A stretch of 64,000 nt of DNA from Auanema rhodensis (GCA_964057225.1 OZ059894.1:13712131-13776130); one strand, 5' to 3'; positions 14,968 through 27,876 are shown, counted from the stretch's first letter. A program made the numbers and translations. Notes: generated from the sequence alone by a model not told the origin.

Positions 14968-16099
14968 CCGTTTGTATATGTCAGAAATGGATAGTAATTT
15001 CTTAGCGTTTTTAAACAGAAATTATCATATCATATCACTGATTCCTTTTTTTCCTTCAAAATCTTTTATATATCTAATTCGGAGCAAGAAGAAAAGCTTC
15101 GTAACTAGCTCTTGTTTTTCTTCTTGTATAACCTATTAATTTTTCATTTTTTTATATTTTTGTTTACATGCAAACACGGAAACATTCTCTTTTGTCTTCG
15201 AATTCTCCTATATCTTCTCGGGTTTGCTATTTTTAAGGGCCATCCACGTACGGATAGCATATGTGTAAGAAGTTTTTCTAATTCCCAAGCTGAAATATTG
15301 TGAACTTTTCGATTTAATTTCCAAATGTTTAGGAAATTTTAAGTAATGTAAGAATTTTATGATAACTTCACAACATTTCATAGTAGATGAGCTTAACGTG
15401 GAAAGGAAACGGGTGTACGTGATATAGTGCTAAAGTAGTTCCAATTTTTATAATAATTTCAAAATTAAATCCAAAAAATAGAAAATATGAACATTTAATA
15501 GTCTTTCTTGATCTCTTATCAAAACAATTTGGGTTTGCACAGTCACGTATATAGTCCGAGCTATAGTTAAGCCATCTACTTGGCAATTTTAGCAAATTTT
15601 GTCAATATTTCTGTATAAAATCTTATTTTTTCCATATTTTACTGCTAATATATGTTTTTTATCTTTCATGAAGCACTTGCAATAAATGTTTGAAAAAATT
15701 AAAATTATTTCTTTTTATATGATATTATTACTAAGAAAAAGGAAATACATACTTATACATAAATGGGAAATTTAAGAATGTATGAATAATATTTATTATT
15801 AAAGTTTTGAAGTCAAATTCTATATTCAAATTACAAGTCAATAGCCAGTTGTTCTTATTCTATTTTTAAGAACATTTTAAGATAAATAACTGCATTTATA
15901 TAATATATACATAGAAATTATGGTGTGAAATGTTTCGAATAACATGTTATACTCGTAATTTTCATGTTTTTATGCAATTTTATCAGAAAAAAATGTTTTT
16001 TTAGATAGGGATGAAACGTTTTGAAAAGAAACTTTTATTTACAAAAATGGCTGTAGATGAGTATCAATTCAGGAACTATTTCATGGGGCAGAGGGGTCC
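14968..16099. other. Intergenic, nothing recognised
   Basis: A+T-rich spacer between two convergent genes. Two weak 60-75 codon frames on opposite strands have no splice support and ordinary noncoding composition. Confidence 0.6.
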
Positions 16100-16489
16100 T
16101 CATTGAGCAGTTCCCAAACTTGAAGAGAGTATGGTCGGAATCTATAAACATCAGGATTATAGTTTTGAATTAGTAGATTTTTTGTAAAAAAATAAAGTTA
16201 TAACTTACCGATCTTCTTGCTCTAATCACAGGTTTCTCTAAAGAATCGAATTGAAGAGGGTCGGAAGCATATCCACTGGGCTCAATAGGGACATTCAATG
16301 CCGAACTGAATTATAAAATATAAACAAAAAATAAAAAGAATAAGAACTGTTTTATATTAAATTTTTTTTAGAAATATACTATAAATTATAAAGAAAGGTG
16401 TATGTAGCTAAAAATGTTATAAAGTTATAATAAACCGATTAAACTTACATAAAACTGATGAGTAGAGCGAATATCAAGACAAATCGCAT
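16100..16489 (-). CDS. Small secreted peptide precursor
   Basis: Proposed exons on the - strand are 16489-16449, 16305-16209 and 16141-16100. They give a 59-residue product starting MRFVLIFALLISF, a short classical signal peptide. The mature part is small and ends exon 2 with VIRARRS, so an RARR furin-type cleavage site sits just before the last peptide. The exon 3 frame set by exon 2 gives IPTILSSSLGTAQ then stop. The next frame of the same exon is also open to a stop at about 16081 and reads FRPYSLQVWELL followed by an acidic end, which looks more like a bioactive peptide. A one-base indel or an unseen splice variant could select it. A TATATAAGG element lies 30 bases upstream of the ATG. 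A neuropeptide-like role is an inference from the signal peptide and cleavage site only. Confidence 0.5.
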
Positions 16490-16518
16490 GTTCCTTCTAT
16501 TGTTCTTAAACTTTTCTT

Positions 16519-16527
16519 CCTTATATA
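16519..16527 (-). promoter_or_regulatory. TATA box of the secreted-peptide gene
   Basis: TATATAAGG on the - strand, ending 30 bases before the ATG at 16489. The same element is found before the other two signal-peptide genes of the window (30156-30163 and 32513-32521). Confidence 0.55.
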
Positions 16528-18163
16528 TACATATATACCCCCATACTTTTGTTGTAATATTGCTTTGTTTGTCTATTTGTTTGTTCGATATTTCAATTGA
16601 CTTTTGAACGGACACTAAAAACCTCAAGGACGGACAAGAAGCTTCATTTTTCGGTAAGGAAAGAAAAAGAAATAAAAGTTCTATCTTTTTTTCTTCAGTG
16701 AGGCTTTCAGTTCCAGGAAGGATAGTGTTGAAGTCTTTTGTATGTATCTTTATGAATAGAATTCATTTTCGAGTATATTATATGCCTTTTGAAAAACAGT
16801 CTCAGTTAGTAAGTCGATAGCTTCTTCAAATTGCTGAGAATATATAATATATGAGGTAATTTGTTTTTTTTGTTAAAAGTTTCATCAATTTTTCTTGAAC
16901 CATCCGTAATTAAAATAACTTCTCTACATAACTAGACAATCAAATGAATGTAATTCGTACATAAGTTCCATTCCACACTCAAATCTCAAACTCAATCTTG
17001 CAACGCAGAGTCTTATACGACGGGAAATTAGAATGCAACCGTTTATCATGCAAAATGCTTTAAAATAAAAATTGAAAACACCATCTGCATATGAATCCTC
17101 CTTCCCTTGTTCGTCATCCAAAACTTGAAAAATAATAGAAAATAAATAGAAGCAATATGTATTTCAGACATAAAATACATATATTGATTGTTTGAAAGTT
17201 GACTCTGCTCTCTTAGTGATCAAGTTGAAATCAACATGGAACATTTGTTTTGTATATTTGATGATACTCGCCTCAGGCACGTGATGAACTATAAGATTTA
17301 CTTTATCATTTCGTGACTAAATCATCATTTTTACTCTTGATTTCCCAATTGTATTTTTATGATTCAATAACATCCACGTTTGTCTATACTTAATATCCAT
17401 AGTGGGGGGGGGGGGGGGATGAGGTTTAAAAAAATTCTAAAATGCTTATCACTAATACAGCTCATATATATGAGATGTGTTAAGCTTTATTAAATTTCAT
17501 TCGAAATAATAATGAACCGCATATATACGATTAAATCTTCAATTGGAGTAACTCTTCTGAACTCTTTTTTAAGTATTTTTTGTTAATTATTCCTAGAAAA
17601 GAATAAAATGTTTACTAAGCCTTAATATTGAATAGCTTTTCGAGCATTATTTATGCTGAACAGGTTTTGACGCTGCAGCAGCGCAGCAAAGGGTCTCGGA
17701 GCGTTTGGCATTTTGCCAATAAACGGGCGGTTCTTCACTCCTCTGGTAGTTCAGGAAACTTTGTATTTTTTTTTGAATATTCATTAATTTTATTATTAAT
17801 AACTTTATTAAAATTGCTAATATATATATATAAGTTAACAGAAAAATATAATTTTAATTTGGGCCAATTATTAAATTAAAAAACACGTTTTAACGTTTTC
17901 CAAAAGTTGTATATTGGCGATGACCAACTTATGAACTGTGTTATCTTCATTGATTTCTGATCTGATTGGCACTATTGCAGACATGATGAATTTCTTTTTT
18001 TCTATTATTACTGTGTATCCCGTTTCAATTTTTTATATTTTTTTCTTAGGTATTCATAAACTAAAGCACATTTGTGCTACCTTTTGGTTGTAGCATTTGT
18101 GTGAAGCAGGATTATAGAGTCAGTTTTTTTATTGTTAAAGCTCAGATTATTTTTATTATAGAC
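16528..18163. other. Intergenic upstream of the E2 gene, with poly-G tract
   Basis: Holds a 16-base poly-G run (17403-17418). A G+C-richer patch at about 17650-17760 contains the small inverted repeat TTGGCATTTTGCCAA. The patch could be part of the promoter or a leader exon for the downstream gene. The long open frame over it shows no coding character. Confidence 0.5.
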
Positions 18164-20222
18164 ATGTCCAAGTTTCCTTCTAGAGGACTTCCTCTTCGCA
18201 CCATCGGAGGTTTCAGACAAACTTCGTTGACAGCCGCAGCTGCGAATCTCCCAATTCTTCAACCTAGGTTTGAATAAAAAGCTAAAACTTGTCTAACTTT
18301 TGTTGTTATAGTCGCAATGTTTCTCAGAGTAGATTATCTCCTCTCTTTGGAAGCCCACCAAAAACTGTAAATATTCGACCATGCGCCACAATCAAGGGAA
18401 TTCGTCTTTACAGCAGTAAGGCTTTTTTTCGTCTAAAACAAATCACGTTATTATTGAAGGCAATCTTCCTAAGAACCACAGAGTTCCTCTTCCTGCTCTC
18501 TCTCCAACTATGGAGCTAGGAACTGTTGTTTCATGGCAAAAAGTAATTTAAAAAAAAATATAATTAATAGCTCAACTCTATAATCTACAGAAAGAAGGAG
18601 ATCAACTCAGCGAAGGAGATCTTCTTTGCGAAATCGAAACCGATAAAGCCACTATGGGTTTTGAGACTCCTGAGGAAGGATATCTTGCTAAGATTCTTAT
18701 TCCTGAAGGAACAAAGGATGTTCCCATTGGAAAAGTTTGTGTTTTAATGAATTCATACCCTGATTCTTTCTCTTTAGCTTCTATGTATTATCGTAGATAA
18801 CGAAGCCGATGTTGCTGCATTCAAAGATTATAAGGATACAGGAGACAATGCATCTGCTGGTGCTCCTAAGGCTGAAGAGAAGGTTGCTGCTCCACAAGTA
18901 AGCATATTTGTTTTATAATATTATATAATGCATTTCAGCCTGCCGCTCCTACTGCTGCTCCAGCTGTAGCCTCTTTCTCTGCTCCACCTCCCGCAGCTCG
19001 AGCTTTCGCCCCAGGACGTGTTAGCGCATCTCCATTCGCTAAAAAAATCGCTGCAGAGCGTGGATTGGATCTTACGGTACACAACAAATCTTTGATGTAT
19101 ATGATATGTTCCTGCATTCTAGGCTGTTGCTGGATCTGGACCAGGTGGAAGAATTTTGGCATCTGACCTCTCCAGCGCTCCATCTAAAACTGCTACAGCT
19201 TCAGCAGCCGCTGCTGCTACTGTCAGTTCCGAAGGATCATACACCGTACTTCTAAGTTTTTTAGGATCGTTATAATACGCTTAATTTTTCAGGATGTCCC
19301 TCTTACAAACATGAGACGAACAATTGCTAAGAGACTGACTGAAAGTAAATCAACTATTCCTCATTACTATCTTAGCAGTGAAATTAACATCGATAACCTT
19401 CTTGCGTATGTTTTTCATTTTTAAACTTTTTTTGATAAAAATGTTTTTAGTGTTCGTGAGAAATTAAATGTAATGTTGGCTAAGGGAGCTGTTGGTAGTT
19501 CATCTAAGCTTTCAATCAACGATTTCGTTATTAAGGTTTGTAAAATACTTTCGTTAAAGTATTTTCTGGTTATAATTTTTTTTAGGCCTCTGCCTTAGCT
19601 TGTATGAAGGTTCCTGAAGCCAACAGCTTCTTCATGGATTCATTCATCAGACAAAACAATAACGTTGATGTATGTGTAGCTGTATCTACACCCTCTGGAC
19701 TTATTACTCCTATTATTTTCAATGCCCATGCTAAGGTTCTTTTCTTATTTGTTTGTTTTTCTACTTTTATGTTACTCTTAGGGTTTGGCTACAATCTCCA
19801 GCGAAGTTTCTGAATTAGCTTCTAGAGCTAGAGAGAACAAGCTTCAACCTCACGAATTCCAGGTTTATCCAATTGTAGTATTTTTCTTTTTAATTTGTAT
19901 ATGTCAGGGAGGAACTTTCACCGTTTCTAACCTCGGAATGTTTGGAAGTGTCACTGACTTCACCGCTATTATCAATCCTCCACAATCATGTATTCTCGCT
20001 ATTGGAGGAGCTGAAAACAAGCTCGTACCATGTGAAACTGATGGGTATGTCAATCATCTTTGTTATATTTTGGTGATTATTGTATCGTTTAGATATCGTT
20101 CGACAAAAGTTATGCGCGTCACCTTATCTTGCGACCATCGTACTGTCGATGGAGCTGTAGGCGCTGTTTGGTTGAAGCATTTCAAAGAGTTCTTAGAGAA
20201 ACCTCATACTATGCTTCTTTAG
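18164..20222 (+). CDS. dlat-1: Dihydrolipoyllysine acetyltransferase, E2 of pyruvate dehydrogenase
   Basis: This E2 core enzyme of the mitochondrial pyruvate dehydrogenase complex transfers the acetyl group from its lipoyl arm to CoA. Thirteen exons read continuously: 18164-18267, 18312-18415, 18460-18542, 18591-18734, 18778-18897, 18939-19076, 19123-19245, 19293-19405, 19451-19535, 19586-19735, 19782-19862, 19908-20044 and 20093-20222. The N-terminus is Arg/Ser-rich like a mitochondrial presequence. One lipoyl domain follows, with the lipoylation motif [10 protein letters not shown]. Next come an Ala/Pro linker, a peripheral subunit-binding domain ([19 protein letters not shown]), and the acetyltransferase domain ending with the catalytic [14 protein letters not shown] single lipoyl domain is fewer than in mammalian E2. 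The ATG lies 2 bases after a TTATAG acceptor, so the transcript may be trans-spliced. Neither neighbour is close on the same strand, so it appears monocistronic. Confidence 0.95.
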
Positions 20223-20311
20223 ATTAGTAATTCGGATTAAATTGTTTATATTTGGATTCGCATTTCGTTTTCTTCTATACGTGCTAAATAGTTTTTGATG
20301 AATAGTCATCC

Positions 20312-20342
20312 TAGGTAGTTTGCTTAACAAACAAACTACCTA
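20312..20342 (+). other. Hairpin in the E2 3' untranslated region
   Basis: TAGGTAGTTTG and its exact complement CAAACTACCTA flank a 9-base loop, about 90 bases after the stop codon and before the AATAAA at 20553. It would form an 11-bp stem in the mRNA. Confidence 0.55.
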
Positions 20343-20552
20343 ATTCAGAGCCGGTTGTTCACTATATTTTTGATATCGTTGTGCAAATTTAAGATTTATA
20401 TTGTAAGCAACTTTAGGTACTACGTGATTTGAGTGAAATTAGTGTACCCCTTGACGGGATTTACGAGTTTTGTCTTTAGTTTTGCATCAGCTCTCTAGGA
20501 AATAGTTGGCGCTAACTGGTTGCCGTAGGCCTACGTACATGTATAATGAACT

Positions 20553-20558
20553 AATAAA
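20553..20558 (+). terminator. Polyadenylation signal of the E2 gene
   Basis: AATAAA followed by a T-rich stretch, about 330 bases after the stop codon. It is the first canonical signal on this strand after the gene. Confidence 0.6.
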
Positions 20559-20722
20559 GTTTTTTAATATATTATGCAGTTGTTTTCTAATATGTAGTAC
20601 AAGTAGTTTGGGTTTATAAGAAAATTAATAAAATATTAATTTACTATTTCCCAAAATTCAAAAAAAATATTAGCAAGAGTAACCAATTTATACTTACTAG
20701 TCTATTTCTCGCTGAGGTTTAT

Positions 20723-20795
20723 GGCCCCGTGGCCTAATGGATAAGGCGTCGGTCTCCTAAACCGAAGACTGCAGGTTCGAGTCCTGCCTGGGTCG
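20723..20795 (+). tRNA. tRNA-Arg (anticodon CCT)
   Basis: This 73-base intronless cloverleaf decodes AGG. The D arm is GCCT...AGGC. The anticodon stem TCGGT/ACCGA is perfect, with loop CTCCTAA placing CCT at positions 34-36. The T stem GCAGG/CCTGC has a TTCGAGT loop, and the discriminator base is G. The acceptor stem pairs GGCCCCG with CTGGGTC, leaving one C-T mismatch at pair 6:67 and a G-T wobble at 2:71. The B box (GGTTCGAGTCC) is intact, so it is probably functional. Confidence 0.95.
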
Positions 20796-21406
20796 TAATT
20801 TTAGGAACTTGTCATCATGCGTATTATAAAGCGTAGAAAAGCTACATTTTACCTCGATGACGTTTGATAAATCCAATTCATATCAACGACTTTCAATAGG
20901 TTTTTTTTAATGAAGTTATGAGACTAGTTAAGTTGTCAGGAGTTTCTTACTTTTTTTATTTTCGCTTAATACGATGAGACATCTCCGAAGCATTTTTTGA
21001 AAATTTTGTTCGATTAATCATTTAATTCTTTGATTTTAAAAATATTTTAACCTGTGTGAACATGTACTGTATTTCATGATGTTTAATAAAATTCAAAATT
21101 TCATTCAAATATAATCACATTTAGAACATGCTGTTGAAAATTTCTTTTAATAAAAATACAAAAACATGTTTTCCAAGCATACTCGTAATGACAAACCAAT
21201 CATGAGCAAGCTGTTAATGGAAAAAATAAAGAAATGAAATCGTTTTTGTTTACATATTATGTGCAATTGACTGTATAATATGAGTTGAAGTGAAAAATCA
21301 CAAAATATGTCTCAATATTCAAATATATCATCAACTTATTTCTATATACCCTGAACTTTCGAGCAAAGTCCAAGAAAAATCACTAGGTTTCTATTATTTT
21401 TTATTC
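20796..21406. other. Intergenic, nothing recognised
   Basis: A+T-rich spacer between the tRNA and the 3' end of the convergent asparaginase gene. Confidence 0.7.
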
Positions 21407-24400
21407 TTAGGAGCATCCTGATACTTCTTTTTCTTCTTTTACAATTTTTTCACGTAAACGACGCTCTTGAAGTGTTCTAAGCATATCAATCATTTCCTTA
21501 AAATATGATTTTTTTAATTAAAAACACTTAGTATAAGCAGTTGTTTCAACTTACATTATTCTTTTTACGATTCGCTTCAGTATATGGAGTTGTTCCAAAT
21601 TCATCCATGACACGAGGATCAAGACCACAATCCATTAGATATTGAACAACGTCTTTACGATTATGAGTAACAGCCTATAATTCATTATAGATAGCATGGT
21701 AAAGGTCATCTAATTGTTCTTGAAAGAAAATAAAAATTCAAAATACCACATGTAATGCTGTACGGTCATCATAATCAGTTTCTTTCATGCTACAGCCAGC
21801 TGCTCGATAACATTTCAATAAAGTCAAATCACCTTGAGATGCAGCTAAGCACAATTCAACTCCTATAACCCATTTCTTTTATTTTGCCTTCAAGTTATGT
21901 TTTTCCAAACCTATTTTATGAGCACTTGCATCAATGCTAGCTCCCGCTTTTCTAAGTGCTTCCACACAAGGAAGTGCCTTAGCTTTAACTGCACAAACTA
22001 AAGGATTATATCCAAACATATCTCTGAAATATATAGTTTTTAATTATTTATATTTAATTATTTTTATACTTTGTATGTACATTAACCCCAATGCTTAACA
22101 AATATTTTACAGATTCTAAATTTCCATGAGATGCAGCTACGTGTAACGCAGTTCGATGATTATAATCAGGAGATGAGAAGTTTACACCACTTTCCTTTAA
22201 TTATATATTTTAATATTTTAATTATTAAAACTACAAAATCTTACATTCAAACTTCTCAAGAGATCAGGCTTATTAGTCTTAGCAGCGTTACAAAACAATG
22301 GAGGTAAGATCGTATCGCGAAGAAGTTGTACTTCATTTGCTGAGGATATTCTCAAACATTTCGCAATATATGGAACTGAAATAGATTAAAAATATTAAAA
22401 ATAATTGTTGAAAATCATTACTTATATCAGATTCACGTAATGGTCCCATGTTACTTACTGTCATTTCACCACGAAGATTTGCTTGTAGCATCTAAATGAA
22501 CGTCGTTTTATTAAAAATCTTAATTGAAAGAAGGAAATTATGTTTACCAATTTTTTCTGAGGTAGAGTCCATTCATCTTTTCCAAGAACGTAACACATCT
22601 TTGTCATTGCAGCTTCTGATGTCATATCAGAACCAGAAATAACTCCAATATCGGTGAGCACCTAAAATATAGTTACAGTATCTTTTTATTAGAAAAAATA
22701 TGATATACCTTGCCTGTTGCATAGTTAAGATCTACTTGTCCTCGTAGACATTGAGAACAATTAAGTACTAATAAACCACGTTCATCAATAGCTTCCTATA
22801 ATTTTCAATTATTGATTTAAAAAAAACTTTTTTTTTCAAAATATACTTTAATAGCTTTTAGAATATCTTGACGTTGTGAAGGCACATTACCACAGCCATA
22901 TGTTTGAAGAATAACACCTTTAACTGGCGGAGCCAAAAATGATTTAACCTATAATATAATAATAAAATTATAATATATATAAAAAGAAAACTAACTAATT
23001 CTATACTAATTGATGGGAAAATTCGTAATATTCCAACATTTCGACAAAGATTATCATGAACAGAGAAAGCTTCAATAGTATCACTTCGAAATACAGAATC
23101 ATAATGCACTGAAATGTTAAAAAATTAACAGATAAATGTTATTTAATATATGACCTTACCTTTAATATTGATATTCATTTTGGCTAATGGAGCTAAATTT
23201 GGACTATCAAATGCTTCCAAAGCTGAATTATCAAGTTTTATCGTTCTATTTCCGCGCATTAATTTGTTATTAAAGTACACACAAACCTTAAATAATATTC
23301 TTTTATACTTTTTAAATTAAATTTATTATACTTCAGGAATATCTAAATTACCAGCTACTATCAGTGCACCGATCAGGTTATCCATGCCATCAGAACGAAC
23401 TTCAGCAACGGGAATCTAGAAAGAAAAAAAAATGTTCTTAAACTTATGAAGACATACTTGGCTTCCAGTAATTACAACAGGTTTTCCCAAGTTTTCCATC
23501 ATGAAGGATAATGCACTAGCTGTGTATGCTAAGGTATCTGTTCCATGCAACACAACAAAGCCATCATAGTTATGATAAGCTTTTTTGATATCAGAAGCAA
23601 TACGAATCCAATCATCAAAAGTCATATCACATGAATCAAGTAAAGGCTCATACTCAACAATCTATTTAAACGTATATAATTAATAAAAAATTATAAAATA
23701 TCATATAGCTTACCCAATAAACAACCCGTTTTGTCATACCTCGTACAGGTGGGAGTGAATATGGCCGTACAGATGACAAACTTCCATAGTGTTGATTAAT
23801 AAAATTACGATCATTAAGTGGAGGAATATCACGTAATACTTCAGGAAGATATCCAGCATATGGTTTATATACTAAAAATTATAATATTTGTAAATTAACT
23901 TATATGAATTTATTTTCTAATATATCATGTGATCAATTCATTTTAGATTTTGATGTTCCTATGTTCAACAAACATTTTTGATATACGTGAAGTTTCACGT
24001 GGAATTAATTTTAAACAATTTGACACATGACACGGTTGTATAATAAATATTAAAATATTAATTTTATATAAAGTTTTAAATAATTTTTCATATTTCTATA
24101 AAATTTTTTGTGATTGACCCTGATCAAACATCGTCTATAGTTTGAAAAATGTGATTTGTTTTAAGTTCTTCTCATTTTAATCGGATCATTTTCGACTGAA
24201 ACAATGATCTCTCTATTTGCTCCATAAACTTTTCTTATAGTTTGATCAATTATATAATTTATACCAAAAGATTAAATGAAATAAAATAACATATTTTATG
24301 TTATAATTTTGTTTAAAATATGTTTTATAATATTATATTATATAGTTATAATACAGTACCTCCATCACGATTCATCATTCCAATAGTTCCACCAGTATAC

Positions 24401-24678
24401 AAAACCAATACACGTGATTCAGGTAAAGATGTTGGAGCAACAATTGTCTTGTGTATAGATATTGGATCACTGAGTTCTTGTACAAGATCCTAAACATATA
24501 AAAATTAGAAAAAAAATCTGTAAAACTGAATATTATAAAATATTTTAACATATAATTAGCTTCTCTTGATTATAGACATTTATTTATTTCCCATATTAGG
24601 TTAATGTACCTCAATGTAGCCTTGAATAATAGCTGAATCATTTGTTCGAACTTGGTATTGATATAGAAGTTTAGCCAT
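21407..24678 (-). CDS. L-asparaginase with C-terminal ankyrin repeats
   Basis: This is a cytosolic type I-like asparaginase (Asn to Asp plus ammonia), with the same architecture as animal ASPG/60-kDa lysophospholipase proteins. About 17 exons run from the ATG at 24678 (MAKLLYQYQV) to the stop at 21407. Near residue 55 is the first catalytic motif VLYTGGTIGM, with the nucleophilic Thr. The second, VVLHGTDTLAYTAS, is in exon 4 (about 23540). The C-terminal part holds ankyrin repeats such as HRTALHVAASHGNLESVKYL and DRTALHVV, then a charged tail. The active-site motifs look intact. The gap before exon 3 (23872-24359) is by far the longest intron. The ATG lies one base after an AG acceptor and 177 bases after the stop of a same-strand gene, so it may be the second cistron of an operon. 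Confidence 0.9.
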
Positions 24679-24855
24679 TATTCTTAATAATTATATAATT
24701 TTCAATTCAGCTCTAACTATTCAACAACCAATCAATTAATAATAATAAATTCTATATATCATATATAATTAAAAAATTATAATAAATAGAATAAAATTAA
24801 TAAAAATTAAACAAAAGCATTAAATTCTGATCTGAGTACAGATGACCTCAGTGCA
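24679..24855 (-). other. Short intercistronic region, candidate operon spacer
   Basis: 177 bases between the stop of the upstream gene and the asparaginase ATG, ending in an AG acceptor one base before that ATG. The length matches the two other gene-pair gaps of the window (189 and 194 bases). Confidence 0.4.
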
Positions 24856-26104
24856 TTATTTAATGAAAGACAGCTCGATGATTTGATTCTCGGCGTCGAT
24901 GTCTTCGTCTTCAATAGCAATCGTTTTCAATTTACTTTTGAATTGACATAGTGGTTAACAGACAGACAGACCGATCATACTGATAGGAACGATAGACAAA
25001 GAAATAGATACTTTAATCAAAAAGAAATTACTATCAGAATCGGCGATGTCTTTCTTCGACCAGCCATCTCTCCGTTTTGATCTCTTGAATCTGTCTCGTT
25101 TCCCTGTCTCCTAGGCTTTTTCATTTTCTCTTTTATACCGTCTCATTTGACTGCCGTCAGAGAGATTTTTCAATAAACATATTCTTTTCTTTTTTTTGAA
25201 TCATTCACATTATTTCTTTAAGACCTAATCACAAACACCATCACACTACTTCACGTTCATTATTTTTCTGCTCCACACCTCGCTTTTGTAGATTTTTTTT
25301 CCAATTTGTTTGTTCCTGTCCTCCTACTCCGCCTCCTCACCCATATTTCTTTCAACTTTTCTTGAAAATTCATCTTTTGATTTTATTTTTTAGCATTCTT
25401 TGTAAGAAAAATATCTATCCTTTTCATGAATCAAACATAAATATCAAATTGTTCTTATACAAAATGTTCTTTTTTTTCATTTTACGTTCCGCGTGGTTTA
25501 AGTTTTTCATCACAAACTGTTAATAGCTTTATATGATCATACATTCATCATATATGATCAATTAAACTAACATTCCACTTTTGTTTCTTTACTACTTTAT
25601 AAGAAAATTAAATATAACAAGAGATGAGCACGAAATTTATGAATTTTATATCTTTTCTCTCAACTACAACATCTCAAAAATCACTTTTTCAACCTATGGC
25701 TTTGATAAGTTTAGTTGACTTTTAGATTAAGAAATGCAGAAGAAAAAGAATGGTTTGAAACTGAAAACACATACCGTAGCAGAAATATTTCTCAGCAATG
25801 ATCCATCAAGAACTTTCAACATCTTGGGTGTATGTGAGTCATCTAATGGTGTTCGGCGACATCCGGATGGTGATTCTGTGATATATACGATGAAATTAGG
25901 AATATAGAAAAGAAAATATTCACCCTCACAGAAGCTTCCATTCTCACAACCACGAACTTTAACTATTGGGATGGCAGCCGATGACATTTTGGCTGATAAC
26001 CAACTCCAATCTAAAAGTAATTTCTCCATGCAAGGTATGGTAATGTGATCACTAAGATCATCAATAATTTGAGAGTCATGTGAGCCATATAGAAGCATAG
26101 ACAT
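24856..26104 (-). CDS. Unrecognised 137-residue protein, four exons
   Basis: Proposed - strand exons are 26104-25924, 25875-25775, 25110-25032 and 24908-24856. All introns are GT/AG, the phases agree, and the total is 414 nt. Exons 1-2 are clearly coding in composition. They start MSMLLYGSHDSQ, contain a Trp-containing helix (MEKLLLDWSWLSAKM) and then a Cys-containing segment (VRGCENGSFCEG, SPSGCRRTPLDD). Exons 3-4 add a very basic stretch (GKRDRFKRSKRRDGWSKKD) and an acidic tail (DNEDIDAENQIIEL). Exons 3-4 are purine-rich and so less certain, but the phase fit across two introns is unlikely by chance. A basic-then-acidic end suggests a nuclear or RNA-associated protein, as inference only. 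It has no signal peptide and is not a family I recognise. The asparaginase gene follows after 177 bases. Confidence 0.5.
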
Positions 26105-27805
26105 GATTAGCTATATGAATAGTTAGCAGAAGTATTTATATGAAGATGACTAGGATAATAGATTAACTATATGAGTAGGGAAATTTCGATCATTTATCTC
26201 ATCTATATAAGGAAATTTAATGATAAAAATGTGTCAGAAATTCATTATATTTAATCGGAAAATATCAATTCGCAAAAGGATTTCCTATCACATAGCTGAG
26301 GAGGTCACTGCCAAAAGCAAAGATTTTTGATAGGAAGATGATAATCATGAAAACCAGACTAATCGTTAAATATTGAACACCATATGTAGAAATCAGTTCA
26401 AATTTGAATACTTCACAAAGAAAACTCAAAATCCCAGCTGGTGCTGTACGAATAAATTTTTTTTTGTCATATTTATTTCAATGAAAATAGGAATTGGGAT
26501 GAAAACGATTAGTCATTAACTCATTTAAAATGATAATAAATTGAATTAAAACTATATATATGTATGTATGTATATATAAATATAAATATATATTATTAAA
26601 ATAGAAATAAGTAAAGCATAGAATGAAGAAAATCAGCAAAGTAAAGGAGGAGAAAGAGATGATGATGATGCTATACTATAATATAGATAGCACACTACTT
26701 AACTACAGGGACTAGAGCAAAAGTCAAGTAATTTTGAAATTAAATGGATTTTCAAGTACCAGTTCTCAGAAATCATATAGCTCAATAAACTAACTCTAGT
26801 TCAATTTACGAATTTAAATATAATATGGAATAACATGGATAAGAGAGAATTTCTTAGTGATAGAAAATAGGAAAATGCTGTTGGCAAGATGTCGCATGAA
26901 GTATTTAAGGGAATAAACATAACTTTATATAGTAAAAGCTGATTGTAGATATATGATAAAGAAAAATATTATTCTAATAATCAACCGTTCTCTTTAAATA
27001 TTTCAAATAAAATAAAATGATAGATGATACAGCATGATTATGTGAAAATAAATATTAATTTGTATATATTGATTAAAATTATAATAATAAATGAAGTAAG
27101 TTAGCAATATATTAATAATTTACATAATATAATGTGAAAATAGAGAAAAACATGTGAAAGATTAAACGAAGAACTAAAATATTTTTTATTAAAATGTTTA
27201 TCATTGTAATAAATTTCAAAAAATCCAATAAAACTGATTGTTCCAACAAGATTATCTATATAATTTGTCTATTTTTGGATGAGATCAGAAAACTAGATAG
27301 AAGTTCAAGGTAGAGAAAAGAATACAATTGCAAAATTACTTGATTTTCATGAACACGGTTTATGAAACTTGAAAAAAATATTTTTGTAGTTCTTTAAGAA
27401 TTGCCAGGTTTAAAACACAATAATAATCGCTTTTGTTTTTATTATATGATATAATATATGTGTAAATTGGTTAATAAACCTGCTTGAGTAAAAATATGAA
27501 GGTTGAGCTAAAAAAATCGATCCACTGATGCTAGGAGTTCTTCTCCACCCCACACATTGATGAAAGTATGTTTGAGGGAGACACGAAGGATTTAAAGAAA
27601 GCTAGACAGACGCAATTTGAAAATAGCCTTTGGAGAGAAGAGAAGTGGCGGAAAAACTGCGGGTTGCTGGGAGGGTTGACTAAGCATTGTGAGAGATATA
27701 TAGGGTGCCAGAGAAATGTCTAGAAAAATAGGAAAAGGAATAAAAATGAGAGAGAATGAAGTGGAAACAGAAGATTGACGAGACTTATTGGTAATGGAAA
27801 AATGA

Positions 27806-27876
<71 letters not shown>

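Noticed and set aside
18935-19183. 82-codon - strand frame
   Set aside because: It is antisense to the Ala/Pro linker exons of the E2 gene.
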